Source: JAJYZP01 sp049964535
Lineage (GTDB): Bacteria > Actinomycetota > Acidimicrobiia > Acidimicrobiales > Acidimicrobiaceae
DNA: 36,379 bases
Reading direction: 5' to 3'
NCBI GenBank assembly: GCA_049964535.1
Contig: JBMFXG010000004.1
Coordinates: 1-36,379, forward strand
Both the position numbers and the translations under genes were made by a program. This document shows positions 15,964 through 24,837 of this stretch, one piece after another. Numbering within the stretch: position 1 is the stretch's first letter; every line of letters starts with the position of its first letter. Below the pieces are notes generated by a model that was not told the origin of the DNA, did not search any database, and worked only from the letters and a program-made list of their open reading frames with translations.

Positions 15964-17082
15964 TCACGAACCTTCAGGCATCGCCCCAGTGGCTCGACGC
16001 CACTGAAGATACGCCTCCATAAACGGCTCGATATCGCCGTTGAGAACCGCTTCTACGTTTCCATCTTCGAAAGAAGATCGATGATCCTTCACCATCTGGT
16101 ACGGCGCCATCACGTAGGATCGGATCTGACTTCCCCAGGCCACATCGCTTTGTGGTCCCGCAATCGTATCGAGCAACTCTCGTCGCTCTTCCCTCGCTCG
16201 TTGTTCGAGCTTGGACACCAGCATCTGCATCGCCTTTGCCTTATTTTGCATCTGCGAGCGCTCGTTTTGACAAGAGACCACGATTCCGGTCGGGAGGTGG
16301 GTGATACGTACAGCCGAATCGGTGACGTTGACGTGCTGACCACCGGCCCCAGAAGAACGAAAGGTGTCGATCCGCAACTCCTTATCATCGATGGCAACAG
16401 TGATCTCACGGTCGGCCATGAGCGGCGTGACCTCCAAAGAAGCAAACGACGTTTGACGACGATGCTGTGAATCAAAGGGTGAGATCCGCACCAAACGATG
16501 CACCCCCTTTTCTGCACAGAAAAGACCGTAGGCGTATCTCCCACGGACAATGAAGGTCGCAGAAAGGATTCCAGCCTCTTGGCCATCGGTCACTTCGTCG
16601 AGCTCAAACTCAAAGCCTCGACCTTCTACGAAGCGCTGATACATGCGGAGCATCATTGCCGCCCAATCTTGGGCATCGGTTCCACCCGCACCGGCGTGAA
16701 TTTCACACAGAGCATCTCCTTCGTCAAACTCCCCACCCAGAAGGGATCGGATCTCGAGCTCAGAGAGTTCGGCCACCAGCTCCTTGCAGAGAGTCTCGAT
16801 CTCGGAGCGGAACTCCAATGCTCCCTCGTCAAGGAGCTCGTCCGCAACCCTCGCCTCCGATAGCTTCGCTTGAAGACCGTCAACAAGTGTTAGGTCAGCG
16901 TTGATGCGGCCAAAACGCATGGAGAGCAAACGCCCCTTCTCAGGATCGTCCCAGAGGGTAGGATCCGACATCTGCGCCTCAAGCTCGCTCTTCTCCTCAA
17001 TCAGGCGACCATAGTCGAGATATCTTCGCGCCTGTTCAATCCTCCGCTCGAGCTCGTCAAGATCGCTAGCGAGTTCGCTCAC
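15964..17082 (-). CDS. prfB: Peptide chain release factor 2
   Basis: 372 residues. RF2 recognises UGA and UAA stop codons and triggers peptide release. The RF2-type anticodon-like motif SPF is at residues 201-203 and the catalytic GGQ at 247-249, inside RSSGAGGQHVNVTDSAVRITH. The N-terminal coiled-coil domain is complete. The gene is read in a single frame from GTG 17082: the region matching the E. coli autoregulatory frameshift (RGYL-stop-DYD) reads straight through as RRYLDYGRLIEE, so this copy has no programmed +1 frameshift. It follows secA by 27 nt and precedes ftsE, the standard actinobacterial neighbourhood. Confidence 0.97.
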   Translation of the reverse strand: MSELASDLDELERRIEQARRYLDYGRLIEEKSELEAQMSDPTLWDDPEKGRLLSMRFGRINADLTLVDGLQAKLSEARVADELLDEGALEFRSEIETLCKELVAELSELEIRSLLGGEFDEGDALCEIHAGAGGTDAQDWAAMMLRMYQRFVEGRGFEFELDEVTDGQEAGILSATFIVRGRYAYGLFCAEKGVHRLVRISPFDSQHRRQTSFASLEVTPLMADREITVAIDDKELRIDTFRSSGAGGQHVNVTDSAVRITHLPTGIVVSCQNERSQMQNKAKAMQMLVSKLEQRAREERRELLDTIAGPQSDVAWGSQIRSYVMAPYQMVKDHRSSFEDGNVEAVLNGDIEPFMEAYLQWRRATGAMPEGS

Positions 17083-17109
17083 GCCGCACCCCCATCACCG
17101 GCAATCTCG

Positions 17110-19917
17110 CTACTGTGTGACACCGCTACGACCGTGGCAGTGTTTAAACTTCATGCCCGATCCACACCAGCACGGGTCATTGCGACCGACTCGCTCAGTG
17201 GCGGACTTGACCAATGGCGTCTGGGTTGCTTCGAAGGCCTCATCCTCTGAGCCAACAAATCGGCCAGGTGATGATGGAGGAGTCTGGTAGAAGTCTTCCA
17301 TCTCTGCGGTTGGCGAGCCCTGGAGTTGAACGCCTCCAAGCATCTGAGCTGCGGCTGCAGTATCCAACAACGAGATATCCGTTGGATCGCTCGCTCCAAA
17401 GTACGAGGCTTGATTGAGATCCATCATCTGCGGAGCCATGCTGACGACCTCCAACGAGAACACGTAACGAAGGTAGGTCTCATCGATGTCTTCCATCAAC
17501 TCCTCGAACATTGCAAAGCCCTCGCGCTGCCAGGCAACGAGCGGATCTTGTTGACCCATCGCTCTCAGGTTGATTCCCTCCCTGAGGTAGTCCATATCAG
17601 AGAGATGCTCTCGCCACTTCTGGTCAATCACGGCCAACATGACGTCTCGTTCCAACTCTCGCGCCGTCGTGGTACCCTCCGGGAGACGTTCGTTCTTCGC
17701 CTCATAGAAGCTCTCTGCGTCAGAGCGCAACGAATCAAAAATGTGGTCTTTCGTGATCGCTGCGCTCAAGTCTTCCGGCGAGAACTCCGTGGGCCAGATG
17801 TGCTTAATCTCGTTGACTAACCCTTCGAGGTCCCACTCTTCTGCGTAATCTCTCTCACAGTACAGGTCAACGATGCTGCTCAGCACGTCACTGAGGATCT
17901 CAAGGGTCTGCTCTTCAAGGTCCTCCCCTTGAAGAACTTGAAGTCGGCGCTCGTAGATGACTTGACGCTGCTGATTGAGAACCTCGTCATACTTGAGCAC
18001 TTCCTTGCGGATCTCGGCATTCTTGCCCTCAACCGTCGTCTGAGCTCGCTCAATGGCCTTGTTGACCATCTTTGCCTCGATCGCATCGTCATCTGGGAAG
18101 GTCTTTTGCATCATCCAGTTCACCGCTCCTCCAGAGAAGAGGCGGAGGAGATCATCCTCAAGGGAGAGGAAAAACCTCGATTCACCGGGATCACCTTGTC
18201 GCCCTGCTCGACCACGAAGCTGATTGTCAATGCGACGACTCTCATGACGCTCTGACCCTAAGACGTAGAGACCCCCGGCCGCGCGAACCTTAGCCCCATC
18301 GGCCTCGCAGTCCACACGTGCTCGAGCAAGCGCGCGAGCGTAGAAGTCACGACCTTCTTCCGTCTCGAGTGAGAAGTTATTCGCCAGCATCTCCTGCTCG
18401 GCTAAGCCCTCCGGGTTACCGCCAAGTAGAATGTCGACACCGCGACCGGCCATATTCGTCGCTACCGTCACGGCTCCACTACGACCGGCCTGCGCAACAA
18501 CATGAGCCTCTCGCTCGTGTTGCTTAGCGTTCAAAACGTTATGCGGAATACCCTTCTCGCTCAAAAGTCTCGAGAGAAGCTCTGACTTTGCCACGGAGGC
18601 CGTTCCGACCAGAACCGGTTGTCCGATCTCACGCCGCTTCTCTATGTCGGCAACGACCGCACGGAACTTTGCCATCTCCGACTTATAGATAAGGTCCGAG
18701 CCATCGTGTCTTTGCAACGGACGATTCGTCGGGATAGGGATGACCTGCAGTCCATAGGTATTGGCAAACTCGGCAGCCTCGGTCTCCGCTGTACCGGTCA
18801 TACCTGCTAGCTTGTCGTACATGCGGAAGTAGTTCTGCAGAGTAATCGTGGCCCAGGTATGGTTCTCCTCTTTGATCCGGACCCGCTCCTTCGCCTCAAC
18901 GGCCTGATGAAGACCTTCAGACCACCGTCTACCCTCGAGCGTCCGACCGGTGAACTCATCGACGATCTTAACCTCGCCACGCTCGACGATGTAGTCCTTG
19001 TCTCGACGGTAGAGTTCCTTCGCCCTGAGGGCCTGTGTCAGCTGGTGAAGATAGGTAATCGACGAGAGGTCGTAGAGGTTGGCCACTCCGAGCGCCCGTT
19101 CAACTTTATTGATACCTGATTCTGTGGGGAGAACCGTTCGCTTCTCTTCATCGACGTCGTAATCCTCCCCGTTACGGAGCGTCCGGACGATCCCGGAAAA
19201 CTTATAGTAGAGCTCCGGGGTGTCCTCTGACGGTCCAGAGATGATCAGCGGGGTCCGAGCCTCGTCGATCAAGATAGAGTCAACCTCGTCGATAATTGCA
19301 AAGTTATAGGACCGCTGCACCCTCTCTTCGAGAGATCTCGCCATATTGTCCCGCAGATAGTCAAAACCAAACTCGGTATTCGTACCATAGGTAATATCGC
19401 AAGCGTAGGCAGCCCGCTTCAGCGTCGCATCATTCACCTCTGGTGAAACACGACCGACGCTCAGCCCGAGAAATCGATAGACCTGCCCCATCCACTCAGA
19501 GTCACGCTTTACGAGATAGTCATTGGTGGTTACAACGTGAACGCCTTCCTCGGCCAAAGCATTGAGATAGATCGGCAAGGTAGAAACGAGCGTCTTTCCC
19601 TCTCCGGTCTTCATCTCTGCAATCCAACCAAAATGGAGCGCCATTCCACCCATCAACTGGACGTCGTAGTGCCGCTGTCCGATCGTCCGCTTTGCGGCCT
19701 CTCGGACAACCGCGAAGGCCTCAACAAGCAGATCATCGAGCGTCTCTCCGTCGGCCAGCCTCTTTCGGAACAAGACCGTCTGCTGAGCGAGATCCTCGTC
19801 GCTCAGAGCCCCCATCTCACCTTCGAGATCGTTGATGAGCGGCACAATTTCGCTCAATCTTTTGAGCTTCCGACCCTCGCCGGCCCGTAGAACCTTGTCA
19901 AAAATACCCATACCCAT
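17110..19917 (-). CDS. secA: Preprotein translocase ATPase SecA
   Basis: 935 residues, full length. SecA is the cytoplasmic motor that pushes unfolded preproteins through SecYEG. Walker A is MKTGEGKT (102-109), the DEVD Walker B is at 210-213, and TGTAETEAAEF, NMAGRGVDILLGGNPEG and the motor-2 QLRGRAGRQGDPGESRF segment are all present. The helical scaffold/wing domain follows. After a variable linker (about 845-905) comes a C-terminal zinc-binding SEC-C motif, VGRNDPCWCGSGMKFKHCHG, with Cys916, Cys918, Cys927 and His928. The retained zinc tail and length mark the housekeeping SecA1 rather than a SecA2. Start is ATG 19917 or ATG 19911. It lies 174 nt behind hpf, with a perfect palindrome in between. 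Confidence 0.98.
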   Translation of the reverse strand: MGMGIFDKVLRAGEGRKLKRLSEIVPLINDLEGEMGALSDEDLAQQTVLFRKRLADGETLDDLLVEAFAVVREAAKRTIGQRHYDVQLMGGMALHFGWIAEMKTGEGKTLVSTLPIYLNALAEEGVHVVTTNDYLVKRDSEWMGQVYRFLGLSVGRVSPEVNDATLKRAAYACDITYGTNTEFGFDYLRDNMARSLEERVQRSYNFAIIDEVDSILIDEARTPLIISGPSEDTPELYYKFSGIVRTLRNGEDYDVDEEKRTVLPTESGINKVERALGVANLYDLSSITYLHQLTQALRAKELYRRDKDYIVERGEVKIVDEFTGRTLEGRRWSEGLHQAVEAKERVRIKEENHTWATITLQNYFRMYDKLAGMTGTAETEAAEFANTYGLQVIPIPTNRPLQRHDGSDLIYKSEMAKFRAVVADIEKRREIGQPVLVGTASVAKSELLSRLLSEKGIPHNVLNAKQHEREAHVVAQAGRSGAVTVATNMAGRGVDILLGGNPEGLAEQEMLANNFSLETEEGRDFYARALARARVDCEADGAKVRAAGGLYVLGSERHESRRIDNQLRGRAGRQGDPGESRFFLSLEDDLLRLFSGGAVNWMMQKTFPDDDAIEAKMVNKAIERAQTTVEGKNAEIRKEVLKYDEVLNQQRQVIYERRLQVLQGEDLEEQTLEILSDVLSSIVDLYCERDYAEEWDLEGLVNEIKHIWPTEFSPEDLSAAITKDHIFDSLRSDAESFYEAKNERLPEGTTTARELERDVMLAVIDQKWREHLSDMDYLREGINLRAMGQQDPLVAWQREGFAMFEELMEDIDETYLRYVFSLEVVSMAPQMMDLNQASYFGASDPTDISLLDTAAAAQMLGGVQLQGSPTAEMEDFYQTPPSSPGRFVGSEDEAFEATQTPLVKSATERVGRNDPCWCGSGMKFKHCHGRSGVTQ

Positions 19918-19969
19918 CCCAGCGTAGTCCGTTGTCGGAGTTCGATAGCATACAGAGTCTCAGCTCGCC

Positions 19970-19991
19970 CTGTAGATCGTACGATCTACAG
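19970..19991. promoter_or_regulatory. Perfect 22-bp palindrome between hpf and secA
   Basis: CTGTAGATCGT is followed immediately by its exact reverse complement. It begins 100 nt past the hpf stop and ends 53 nt before the secA start. As RNA it could fold into an 8-9 bp hairpin with a small loop. No T run follows on the minus strand, and TATGCT occurs about 20 nt farther toward secA and could be a -10 element. Either a terminator for hpf or a dimeric regulator site at a secA promoter is possible. Confidence 0.5.
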
Positions 19992-20091
19992 ATTCCTCTA
20001 CGAACCAATCAAGGTATCGACACGAATACTCAGTTGATCAAGCGTCTCAGCACCTGCAAGCATCAGCTCCCGCAGTTCGACTCTTCGACCA

Positions 20092-20643
20092 TTAGGAGAG
20101 AACGGGGTCTTCGGTATCGATCAATCCGATCGACCCATCATCACGTCGATACACCACGGCGGATCGGCCAGTTTCGACGTTTTGAAAGAGGAAGAACGAG
20201 TGCGAAAGCATCTCCATCTGGAACGCTGCCTCATCTGGCGTCAGCTCCGCCACTACAAAACTCTTCGAACGAGCAATCATAGAAGTATCTGACTCGCCGC
20301 TAGGAGCGACATCGGCCTTTACCGTGCGATGGTGAGGATGCGAGCGTGCAACGAGCCTACCTTTGAGACGTTCGAGCTGATGACGCAACTTATCTTCGGT
20401 ACGGTCAAAGGCCTGCAGCTTCTCCATACCGGTCGCTCGAGCTCGTACGACGTGACCATGGGACTTGATCGTAACTTCACACTCGATACGGTTATCAGCA
20501 GACTTGACTGAAGTTTCCTCGAAAAACGTCTCGGCTGAGATCGGTTCATCAAGGAATTGACCCAAATGGGAGAGTCTCTCTACAACGAGCTGTCTCACCG
20601 AGTCATCGACCTGACAGTTCTTATGTCGAAAGTCAACCTTCAC
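20092..20643 (-). CDS. hpf: Ribosome hibernation promoting factor (long form)
   Basis: 183 residues, the long HPF type that dimerises ribosomes into 100S particles during starvation or stress. The N-terminal S30AE/RaiA domain (about 1-105) shows the beta-alpha-beta-beta-beta-alpha pattern with DDSVRQLVVERLSHLGQF, ECEVTIKSHGHVVRARATG and DRTEDKLRHQLERLKGR. A variable linker follows. The C-terminal dimerisation domain (about 125-183) carries LTPDEAAFQMEMLSHSFFLFQN and VVYRRDDGSIGLIDTED, as in long HPFs. The GTG start is decided by a strong GAGGAGG site about 5 nt upstream. Its place just before secA is common in Actinobacteria and Firmicutes. Confidence 0.96.
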   Translation of the reverse strand: MKVDFRHKNCQVDDSVRQLVVERLSHLGQFLDEPISAETFFEETSVKSADNRIECEVTIKSHGHVVRARATGMEKLQAFDRTEDKLRHQLERLKGRLVARSHPHHRTVKADVAPSGESDTSMIARSKSFVVAELTPDEAAFQMEMLSHSFFLFQNVETGRSAVVYRRDDGSIGLIDTEDPVLS

Positions 20644-20738
20644 AGTTCCTCCTCTAAGTCGCTACATGTCTTTTTGACGTCACGTAGCTCCAACGCCGGC
20701 ACCCTACGCAGGCCGTAGGCGTTGGAACGTACCGCTCT

Positions 20739-22016
20739 TTACTTCGTCCCCATAGTCCAAGATGCCAAGTACTCCTGCTGTGCAGAGGTTAAGACATCGA
20801 GCTCAACGCCCATTGATTCAAGCTTCAGCCGAGCGACGCTGTCGTCAATCTCACGCGGAACGCCGTAAACCTTTGCCTCTAGGGAAGCACTCTCCGATTT
20901 CAGCCACTCGACTGCAAGAGCCTGATTTGCAAAACTCATATCCATCACTGAGGCTGGATGGCCCTCGGCAGCTCCAAGATTTACTAGTCGTCCATCGGCT
21001 ACCACTCGTACAGCACAATCTCCGCGATCTGTTGGAACTAAGTACTCTTCGACCTGTGGTCGAACGTGCCTTCTGCGTTCTCCATCGGCAAGCGATGCGA
21101 GGCCAGCAAGATCGATCTCTACGTCGAAGTGGCCCGAATTGGCTAGGATCGCTCCATCTTTCATCATCTTGAAGTGCTCAGTACGAAGAACGTCTCGGTT
21201 CCCAGTAACCGTAATGAAGATGTCACCCTCTGCCGCGGCCTTCGTCATGGGCTCCACACGAAAACCGTCCATGACCGCCTCGAGAGCCGGCAGCGGATCG
21301 ATCTCAGTGACCACCACTTGCGCTCCCATTCCTCTCGCTCGAGAGGCGACACCTTTACCGCAGTAACCGTAGCCGGCAACGACTACGACCTTCCCTGCCA
21401 ACAGGACGTTAGTTGCGCGAATGATTCCGTCGAGCGTGGACTGCCCAGTTCCGTAGCGATTATCAAACATATGCTTCGTGTTTGCGTCGTTGACCGCTAT
21501 CACTGGGTAACCGAGGGCATTCGCTGACTCCATTGCCCGCAGTCGAATCACGCCGGTCGTGGTCTCTTCTGTTCCACCGATCATCTGCTTCAGTTGCTCT
21601 GGTCGCTCCATATGAAGCCTCGATACCACGTCACAGCCATCATCCATCGTCACACTCGGCTCCCAATCCAAGAGTGCATCGATATGGGAGTAGTAGACCT
21701 CTGAACTCTCACCTCGTATGGCATAGGTCGCAATGCCCTCGTGCTTTACAAGGGTCGCAGCCACATCATCTTGGGTCGAGAGCGGATTTGATGCGCACGC
21801 TCGGACCTCAGCCCCACCAGCCTTCAAGGTCCGCAGAAGATTAGCGGTCTCGGTCGTGACATGGAGACAAGCCGCGATCTTAAGCCCTTCAAGCGGGCGT
21901 TCCTTCAGAAAGCGCTCGCGAATACTCGCAAGAACCGGCATATTTGCGTCCGCCCACGCAACCCTCTGACGCCCTAGATCCGCAAGGGCGATATCAGCAA
22001 TGTCGTAATCCACCAT
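20739..22016 (-). CDS. ahcY: Adenosylhomocysteinase (S-adenosylhomocysteine hydrolase)
   Basis: About 425 residues. It converts S-adenosylhomocysteine to adenosine and homocysteine, removing the product inhibitor of methyltransferases. Motifs, numbered two residues longer from GTG 22022, are ACLHVTTETANL (51-62), TMDDGCD (125-131), the Glu-Glu-Thr-Thr-Thr-Gly segment (152-157), VNDANTKHMFDNRYGTGQS (177-195), the NAD-binding GYGYCGKG (217-224), and GHFDVEI. This is the shorter prokaryotic form without the roughly 40-residue insertion seen in mycobacterial and eukaryotic enzymes. The start is ATG 22016 or GTG 22022. Neither has a clear ribosome site. It follows the phosphosugar isomerase by 50 nt. 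I looked in that spacer for a SAH riboswitch and it is too short to hold one. Confidence 0.97.
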   Translation of the reverse strand: MVDYDIADIALADLGRQRVAWADANMPVLASIRERFLKERPLEGLKIAACLHVTTETANLLRTLKAGGAEVRACASNPLSTQDDVAATLVKHEGIATYAIRGESSEVYYSHIDALLDWEPSVTMDDGCDVVSRLHMERPEQLKQMIGGTEETTTGVIRLRAMESANALGYPVIAVNDANTKHMFDNRYGTGQSTLDGIIRATNVLLAGKVVVVAGYGYCGKGVASRARGMGAQVVVTEIDPLPALEAVMDGFRVEPMTKAAAEGDIFITVTGNRDVLRTEHFKMMKDGAILANSGHFDVEIDLAGLASLADGERRRHVRPQVEEYLVPTDRGDCAVRVVADGRLVNLGAAEGHPASVMDMSFANQALAVEWLKSESASLEAKVYGVPREIDDSVARLKLESMGVELDVLTSAQQEYLASWTMGTK

Positions 22017-22066
22017 AACCACCGTTTCTCATCTGCAAAGGTTTCACTTAGGCTAGTGAGGACTCG

Positions 22067-23119
22067 CTACTCGCCCGACCTCAGGCGCTGCTTGAGGTCG
22101 ACAAGAACCGGAATTGGGCCCGGATCGATCCGCATCAGCTTCGCAAGCTCTAGTGACACCACATCGCCGAAGAGGACGAGATCGAGTAGCTGCGCAAGAT
22201 CGCCTTCTCCCTCCGCCCGCTGGGTCAGAAAATGGGCGAGCTTTGGCTCCAACATCTCGCGCATGATCTCAAATCTCCTACTGACTTGGGGATGCTCCGC
22301 ATCGTGACGGAGTGCAACCCAAGAAAACGACGATTTCGTCAAGTCAGTTCGTTCTTCCCAGCCGGTTAGCTCATTATGACACGTCTCAGGCAGCACCGTA
22401 GTAAAGGCTGGAGACTTCGTATTTTCGTTGATCTGCGCCTTCCAGCGAAATCCAGCAACCGCTCCAAGAGCGGCAGAGGAAGCTATGACTGGCACCGTTT
22501 CCACCAGCTTCTTGGCCAGAACCGCAGGCTCAGATCCGCTCAGAAGCACCTGGTCTCGACGACGCTTGAGCTGAGCGACGGCAAGATCTATCCAATGGGT
22601 CGCACCGGGGAAGAGACCGACCTCTTCGAGAACTACGAGTGGAGGAATCGACATCGCCCCGAACGCCGCCCGCGGCTGCGGGATTTCTCGGTCGACATGA
22701 ATCACCGGAAGATGGTTGCGCTCGGCAAATGTCGCAAGCTCACCTCCACCCGTCACAATGACAACCTGGGCTCCCTGCTCGACCGCAATCTGTACTGCCT
22801 CGAGCGTCTCCTCGGTGTCACCGGAGAATGAAGCTGCAAAGAGTAGGGTCTCTGGCCCAACAAATGCCGGCATGGTGTAGGACTTAATCACGACTACTGG
22901 CACCGCTAGAAACGGACCTGCTATTGCAAGAAGGACATCACCACTGATTCCACTACCACCCATGCCGAGGACGGCAATATTCTCAATGTCCTGGCGAACC
23001 GGCAGTCCTCCGAGAGCAATGGCGGACTCTGCCGCCCGCTCAATCTGCTCCGGGAGCCCCAACGTTGCATCCCACATCGACATTGAGTCGAGCACACCAT
23101 CCATATCCATCACAGCCAC
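22067..23119 (-). CDS. Bifunctional phosphoglucose/phosphomannose isomerase (SIS family)
   Basis: 350 residues with two SIS (sugar isomerase) folds. The first has IAVLGMGGSGISGDVLL, VVIKSYTMPAFV and FAASFSGDTEETLE (phosphate-sugar binding Ser/Thr). The second half has the PGI/PMI-type C-terminal domain with ENTKSPAF, a conserved LPE-CHNELTGWE, and FGDVVSLELAKL. Family members interconvert glucose-6-P, fructose-6-P and mannose-6-P, feeding glycolysis and mannose-derived glycans. The mycobacterial counterpart (Rv3256c) lies next to pmmA, and here too a phosphomannomutase is close upstream. Start candidates are GTG 23119 and ATG 23110; neither has a strong ribosome site. Confidence 0.92.
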   Translation of the reverse strand: MAVMDMDGVLDSMSMWDATLGLPEQIERAAESAIALGGLPVRQDIENIAVLGMGGSGISGDVLLAIAGPFLAVPVVVIKSYTMPAFVGPETLLFAASFSGDTEETLEAVQIAVEQGAQVVIVTGGGELATFAERNHLPVIHVDREIPQPRAAFGAMSIPPLVVLEEVGLFPGATHWIDLAVAQLKRRRDQVLLSGSEPAVLAKKLVETVPVIASSAALGAVAGFRWKAQINENTKSPAFTTVLPETCHNELTGWEERTDLTKSSFSWVALRHDAEHPQVSRRFEIMREMLEPKLAHFLTQRAEGEGDLAQLLDLVLFGDVVSLELAKLMRIDPGPIPVLVDLKQRLRSGE

Positions 23120-23177
23120 GACGCTTTCTAACTATCGAAATCCGACCTTCCAGAGGGGCTCGCTCCCCACTGCGTAG

Positions 23178-23387
23178 CTATTGATGAAAGAGTGACAGAA
23201 GCCGTTCGTGCTCATGATCATCTACAACTTCAGACTCCTCAACCAACAGCACTGGTATGTCATCTACTATGCCATACTTACGCTTGAGTCGCGGATTGTA
23301 GAGAAAAGACTCCTCCTCGCTATAGAGAAGTGGACCCTTGTCAAGAGGGCATGCAAGCACCTCAAGCAGAATCTGCGATAGCGCCAT
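23178..23387 (-). CDS. Trm112-like / UPF0434 small protein
   Basis: 69 residues. The family signature is LLEVLACPLDKGPLLY near the N-terminus and YGIVDDIPVLLVEESE in the middle. Zinc-binding relatives use four cysteines; here only one cysteine remains (Cys13), which is common in bacterial UPF0434 proteins, so zinc is unlikely. In eukaryotes and archaea Trm112 activates methyltransferases; in bacteria the role is not firmly known. The ATG at 23387 has a GAGGAG site about 8 nt upstream. It starts only 4 nt after the phosphomannomutase stop, so it is surely co-transcribed with it, the same arrangement as in many actinobacteria. Confidence 0.92.
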   Translation of the reverse strand: MALSQILLEVLACPLDKGPLLYSEEESFLYNPRLKRKYGIVDDIPVLLVEESEVVDDHEHERLLSLFHQ

Positions 23388-23391
23388 TGAT

Positions 23392-24765
23392 CTACTCCTC
23401 TCCCTGCATGGTCTTTTCGTCCGCCTTGGATATCACCGCTAAGACCTCGTGCACCCGAACCGCCACCTCGCTCGAGCTCTTCGCCTCTAGATTCAGACGC
23501 AGGAGCGGCTCGGTATTGGACGGGCGAACATTGAACCACCAGTCACCGAAGTCAACGGTCAACCCATCGAGCTGATCGATGTTCGCACGATCACCATAGG
23601 CATTTTGAATGAAGTCAAGTACCGAAGCAACGTCTTTCACCTTGGTGTTGACCTCTCCTGAGGCAGCGTAACGCTCGAAGGGTACTCGAACTTGGGAGAG
23701 ACGATCTGAGGTGCCCGAGAGGACAGAGAGCACAAACATGGAAGCGATGAGACCGGAATCGGCACGATAGTTATCTCGAAAGTAGTAGTGACCTGAGTGC
23801 TCTCCTCCAAAGATAGCTCCAGACTCCGCCATGGTCGCCTTGATGAAAGAGTGCCCGACGCGAGTCCTGATCGGCACGCCGCCTAGCTCCGAGATAATCT
23901 CAGGAACGGCCTTGGAACAGATCAGATTATAGAGAATCGTTGCGCCAGGGTACCGTCGGAGCATCTCTGATGCCACGAGGGCAGTTGTCGTAGAACCCGA
24001 TACCGGAGCGGCCTCATCATCTACCAAAAAGACTCGATCCGCATCTCCATCGAACGCAAGGCCGATGTCAGCACCTCGGCTCAGAACTCTTGCCTTCAGA
24101 TCGACAAGGTTCTCCGGCTGAATCGGATCTGCCGGGTGATTGGGGAACGTACCATCAAGATCTCCGTACATGAGATCGAGATCAAAGCCGAGCGCCTCGA
24201 AGACTGCGGGCACAACAAGCCCTCCCATCCCGTTGGCAGTGTCAGCCACGATACGCAAGGGGCGCATCACGCTGAGATCCACGAAGGACCGGACGTGGTC
24301 GACGTACTCACCAAGCATATCTCGGTCCGTGTTACGAACTGGAGCGACACCACGATTTGCCGGACTGCGTTGAAACTCTTCCGCTAGAGCTTCGATCTCA
24401 GCGAGCCCGGTGTCCATAGAGATTGGACCAGCGGAGGCTCGACACATCTTGATCCCGTTGTATTGAGCCGGATTGTGCGACGCAGTAAACATCACAGCCG
24501 GCAAGTTCAGCTTTCCCGAGGCAAAGTACAACAGGTCGGTCGAACAGAGACCAATCCTGATGGCAGAGACTCCCACGGCATTAGCTCCCTCGATGAAAGC
24601 TTCGGACAGCTCGAGACTCGAAGAGCGCATATCGCGCCCGACGACGATAGTCTCGCCACCGACAAAACGAGAAAACCCAGCACCGATCGCTCTCGCCGAC
24701 TCACTATCGAGCTCATCAGGCACGAGCCCGCGCACATCATACGCCTTAAAAATCGTTGTGTTCAT
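23392..24765 (-). CDS. manB: Phosphomannomutase/phosphoglucomutase
   Basis: About 457 residues, the alpha-D-phosphohexomutase family. It interconverts hexose-1- and hexose-6-phosphates, most likely mannose, to feed GDP-mannose for lipoglycans and glycoproteins. All four site motifs are visible, numbered from GTG 24774: phosphoserine loop FTASHNPAQYNG (97-107), metal loop DGDADR (242-247), sugar loop GGEHSGH (323-329), and phosphate-binding RPSNTEP (417-423). The start AYDVRG is standard. ATG 24765 is preferred because the family begins close to it, but no clear ribosome site marks either candidate. It heads a run with the Trm112-like protein, the isomerase and ahcY. Confidence 0.96.
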   Translation of the reverse strand: MNTTIFKAYDVRGLVPDELDSESARAIGAGFSRFVGGETIVVGRDMRSSSLELSEAFIEGANAVGVSAIRIGLCSTDLLYFASGKLNLPAVMFTASHNPAQYNGIKMCRASAGPISMDTGLAEIEALAEEFQRSPANRGVAPVRNTDRDMLGEYVDHVRSFVDLSVMRPLRIVADTANGMGGLVVPAVFEALGFDLDLMYGDLDGTFPNHPADPIQPENLVDLKARVLSRGADIGLAFDGDADRVFLVDDEAAPVSGSTTTALVASEMLRRYPGATILYNLICSKAVPEIISELGGVPIRTRVGHSFIKATMAESGAIFGGEHSGHYYFRDNYRADSGLIASMFVLSVLSGTSDRLSQVRVPFERYAASGEVNTKVKDVASVLDFIQNAYGDRANIDQLDGLTVDFGDWWFNVRPSNTEPLLRLNLEAKSSSEVAVRVHEVLAVISKADEKTMQGEE

Positions 24766-24837
24766 ACCTACCACTACGTTCGTATCGGGACGCCATCACG
24801 TTGTGACGCCCGTTCAAGGATAGTCACTTACTCAAAC

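Noticed and set aside
22017..22066. SAH riboswitch upstream of ahcY
   Set aside because: The spacer is only 50 nt and shows no matching fold.
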